Below, one piece after another: positions 61,753 to 64,000 of a stretch of 64,000 bases of DNA (its first letter is position 1; every line of letters starts with the position of its first letter). Source of the stretch: CAYYFX01 sp046330135 (GTDB lineage: Bacteria; ARS69); assembly GCA_046330135.1 (NCBI GenBank), contig JAXLTI010000003.1:372001-436000 (forward strand). The letters run 5' to 3'. The translations under genes were made by a program, and so were the position numbers. The notes under the pieces are model-generated. The model saw only the letters and a list, made by a program, of their open reading frames with translations. It ran no database searches and was not told the DNA's origin.

Positions 61753-63860
61753 GACGCTTCCCCGGCGCCCGCCGCCGGGAGCACCGGCAGCCGCGTCACG
61801 AGCCAGCGATAGACGACGGCGAGCGTCGCGAAGAGGCCCACCGTCACGCCGATCTCGCCGACGCTCGGGAAGTACGGCTTCTGCGCGTACGGCGGAGCGT
61901 AGGCCACGAGGAACACGTCGATGCGGTTCAGCGCGACCCCGCCGATCACGAGCAGCGCGGCCGCCAGCAGCGCCTGCGGCGACCGTCGCCGGCGCGCGGA
62001 AGCGAGGATCACGATCGGCGCGAGCAGTCCGAAGAGCATCTCCACGAGGAGAACGCGCGACGCCAGGTCGAAGCGGAAGACGGCACCCCATTGGTCCCGG
62101 ATCGTCAGGTCCGCGACCTTCGAGATGAAGTACACGCCCACGAGCACCGGAACGATGCGCGCGAGCCGCTCGAGGAGATGGATCTCCGGCGGCCGCCGGA
62201 AGGCGCGCGCCGACAGCAGGGACTCGAGGATGACGACGGGGTAGCCCACCATGATCGCCGACAGGAGGAAGAGGAGCGGGAGCACGGGCGTGTACCAGAG
62301 CGCGTTCATCTTGCTGGGAACGACGAGCATCAACGCGCCGAGCGACGACTGGTGCAGGCACGACAGCACCACGCCCGCCACGAGGAGGAACGGCATGAGA
62401 GCGCGCAGGACCCCGTCGGCGCGGGTCAGGACGGTCTCGACGGGCTTCTCGAACGGGCGCAAGGGACCCGGAAGGCGCACTCGACCGCGCAAGCGCTCGA
62501 TCACGACCGGCAGGAACTCGAGGTACAGCACGGTCAGATACACCATGACGCACATGCCGACCTCGAAGAGCACGGAGTGCCCGGACCACATCCACGGCAT
62601 GGCGGGGTGCCAGAGGCGGTAGGGTCGCCCGAGGTCGACGGCCAGCCCCAGGACCACGAAGGTGTAGCCGAGCAGCGCCGACAGCAGCGCCGGCCGTGCG
62701 ATGGGCTCGAAGTCCTCGCGGTGGAAGATGTGCGCGAGCGCGGCGGTGGTGAACCCGCCGGCGGCCAGCGCCACTCCGCCCGCCACGTCGATGGCGATCC
62801 AGATCCCCCAGGGATAACGGTCATCCAGGTGCGTGACGCCGGCGAGACCCAGGACGAAGCGGGCGACCGTGAACACGAACGCCACGACGGCGAGCCCCAG
62901 AAGGGTCATCGCTGCCGGCGTGCGGAAGCTGCCCTGGACCGGGGCGGGCGACGGCGAAGGCGCGTGCGCTTGCGCGCCGCCGTGCTCCTCCCGGCGCCGG
63001 AACAGCCAGGAGATCCCGTACAGGAGCCCGTAGAGCCCGAGCGGCGGCACGAAGTTCTTGAACACCGCGTGCTGGAGGCGCTCGGTGCGGCGCGGCGGCG
63101 CCACGGACGAGAGCGCCGGGAAGCCGAGCTGATCGAACGGCACGCCGGCCACGTACATCCACGACGTCCCCCCCACCTCGTGCTCGCCGTAGACGTGGTC
63201 CACGTAGCGGCCGGCGTGGGTCTCCCGCTTGCGGCTCGCCAACTCAAGGAGTTGCGAACGCTTGCCGAAAGTGAGGCACTGCGGCGGGCAGATCTCGACA
63301 CAGGCGGGAACGGCCGTCGCATCCTCGAGCACTCGATTCGCGCACATGGAGCACTTCCGGACCCGCGGAGTCAGGGGACTCTGGTACTCGTATCCCGGGA
63401 TCTGGAACGGGCACGCGACCATGCAGTACCGGCAGCCGATGCAGCGGCCGGCATCGTAGGTCACCGGTCCCCTCTCGTTCCTCTCCAGCGCCGACACGAT
63501 GCACGCCGACGCGCACGCGGGCTCGAGGCAGTGCATGCACTGCACCTTGACCCACGTGGGGTTAGCGGCGCCCTCGGGACGGAACTCGTTCACGACCGTG
63601 AAGGCCGACGCGTCCGGCCGACGCTTTTCGGCGTAGACCGAGCGGGTCTCGAACTCCGGCATCGGCCGGGCGGGCAGGCCCTGCGCCTGGTTGCACGCCC
63701 ACTCGCACTTCCGGCAGCCGACGCAGAGCGTCAGGTCGCAGAGGACGCCGAAGCCGTCCGTGGGCGGCGCGGCTTCCTTCGCCTCCGCCGGCGTGGTGCC
63801 GGGCGCGGCGGCCAGGGCGCCGATCGCTCCGCAGGTTCGGAAGAATTCGCGTCGTTCCAT
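61749..63860 (-). CDS. HybA-type 4Fe-4S ferredoxin fused to HybB/NrfD-type membrane subunit
   Basis: 703 residues. A Tat signal (RREFFRTCGAIGALAAAPG) leads to a four-cluster ferredoxin domain (about 40-215): CVGCRKCEWAC, CMHCLEPACASAC, CIGCRYCMVACP, and CSMC...CVEICPPQC. The C-terminal half (from about 315) has eight to ten membrane helices of the NrfD/HybB type, with the HybB-like segment CLHQSSLGALMLVVPSKMNA and LLFLLSAIMVGYPVVILES. In most bacteria HybA and HybB are separate. Probably a menaquinol oxidase module feeding the downstream 13-haem cytochrome, as in Hmc or Cbc complexes. Confidence 0.87.
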   Translation of the reverse strand: MERREFFRTCGAIGALAAAPGTTPAEAKEAAPPTDGFGVLCDLTLCVGCRKCEWACNQAQGLPARPMPEFETRSVYAEKRRPDASAFTVVNEFRPEGAANPTWVKVQCMHCLEPACASACIVSALERNERGPVTYDAGRCIGCRYCMVACPFQIPGYEYQSPLTPRVRKCSMCANRVLEDATAVPACVEICPPQCLTFGKRSQLLELASRKRETHAGRYVDHVYGEHEVGGTSWMYVAGVPFDQLGFPALSSVAPPRRTERLQHAVFKNFVPPLGLYGLLYGISWLFRRREEHGGAQAHAPSPSPAPVQGSFRTPAAMTLLGLAVVAFVFTVARFVLGLAGVTHLDDRYPWGIWIAIDVAGGVALAAGGFTTAALAHIFHREDFEPIARPALLSALLGYTFVVLGLAVDLGRPYRLWHPAMPWMWSGHSVLFEVGMCVMVYLTVLYLEFLPVVIERLRGRVRLPGPLRPFEKPVETVLTRADGVLRALMPFLLVAGVVLSCLHQSSLGALMLVVPSKMNALWYTPVLPLLFLLSAIMVGYPVVILESLLSARAFRRPPEIHLLERLARIVPVLVGVYFISKVADLTIRDQWGAVFRFDLASRVLLVEMLFGLLAPIVILASARRRRSPQALLAAALLVIGGVALNRIDVFLVAYAPPYAQKPYFPSVGEIGVTVGLFATLAVVYRWLVTRLPVLPAAGAGEAS

Positions 63861-63892
63861 CGCCTCGCGGCCTCGGAAGGGCTGCTGGAGCG

Positions 63893-63920
63893 AATCTACC
63901 CCCTATTCAGGAGTTGGCAA
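63893..63920 (-). promoter_or_regulatory. promoter of the HybA-HybB/13-haem cytochrome unit
   Basis: On the minus strand TTGCCA (63920-63915), 16 nt, TAGATT (63898-63893). Predicted start about 63886, 26 nt before the ATG. The remaining sequence to 64000 shows no further gene. Confidence 0.5.
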
Positions 63921-64000
63921 TCCTCTTATCCCGATCCAGGCCCCCCGAAGGCATCACGTAACGCGTTGAAATCAAAGCGACTAGTAGGCTGCGAAAAAAT

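Noticed and set aside
63970..64000. GGCTGCGAAAAAAT at the window end as a mobile-element end
   Set aside because: Resembles some IS ends, and GCTGAAAAAG occurs near position 5, but no transposase or matching repeat is visible and the window is cut here.

Overview
The window is 64 kb of GC-rich (roughly 70 %) bacterial chromosome. No tRNA or rRNA was found. Two exported proteins (1909-4185 and 44629-46314) end in FlgD-like Ig or sorting domains (VYDVxGRRVxxL...AGxYFYxL). Together with TonB receptors, a Thr/Ala-rich lipoprotein and multihaem cytochromes, this suggests an uncultivated Gram-negative lineage of the FCB/Gemmatimonadota neighbourhood, perhaps Candidatus Eisenbacteria. That placement is inference. 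Genes are tightly packed, and 1-8 nt ATGA/GTGA/TTGA-type start-stop overlaps are common.

Layout. 0.5-7 kb: tyrS, a secreted M14 carboxypeptidase, a class A penicillin-binding protein, rpmG and rpmB. 7-12.6 kb (minus strand): alr-deoB-cdd-rpiB-deoC-deoA, a complete deoxyribonucleoside catabolic operon. Its DeoC and RpiB-like proteins carry amphipathic N-terminal helices resembling bacterial-microcompartment encapsulation peptides. 12.8-20.2 kb: mazG, serS-DUF1844-OmpA-like outer membrane protein, an alginate-export-type porin, an Fpg-like glycosylase and fabI. 20.2-22.2 kb: a dispersed palindromic repeat interrupted by an IS110-family (IS1111-type) element with a frameshifted transposase. 22.2-26.2 kb: DinB-like protein, family-5 uracil-DNA glycosylase, SpoIIE-type phosphatase, deoxyhypusine-synthase-like protein and a STAS protein. 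26.2-34.2 kb (minus): aconitase family, a CitD-CitE fusion, CitF, a THUMP-like methyltransferase and transketolase. 34.4-44.3 kb: thioredoxin-TPR protein, GNAT, a charged exported protein, carA-carB-epimerase, a small protein and a bacilliredoxin. 44.6-50.2 kb: beta-helix-like secreted protein, TonB receptor and lipoprotein. 50.3-56.3 kb: VOC protein, ApaH-like phosphatase, two SGNH proteins flanking a 47-residue membrane protein, and an aldehyde dehydrogenase. 56.4-63.9 kb: a respiratory block of a c11-b cytochrome fusion, a six-haem NapC/ImcH-like protein, a 13-haem cytochrome and a HybA-HybB (NrfD) fusion.

How it fits together. The deo operon would convert deoxynucleosides through deoxyribose phosphates to glyceraldehyde-3-phosphate and acetaldehyde. 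Acetaldehyde is the kind of volatile intermediate that microcompartments contain. The cytochrome block looks like three menaquinol-oxidising modules equivalent to Geobacter ImcH, CbcL and CbcSTU, placed side by side, which suggests anaerobic or extracellular electron transfer. The citrate block links aconitase chemistry to citrate cleavage, but no citrate lyase activation genes lie nearby.

The most striking non-coding structure is a repeat family present twice in inverted orientation (about 20.2-22.2 kb and 59.9-60.6 kb). Both copies lie between convergent genes and are built of nested palindromes. Comparing them gives an empty-site and filled-site pair that maps the IS ends.
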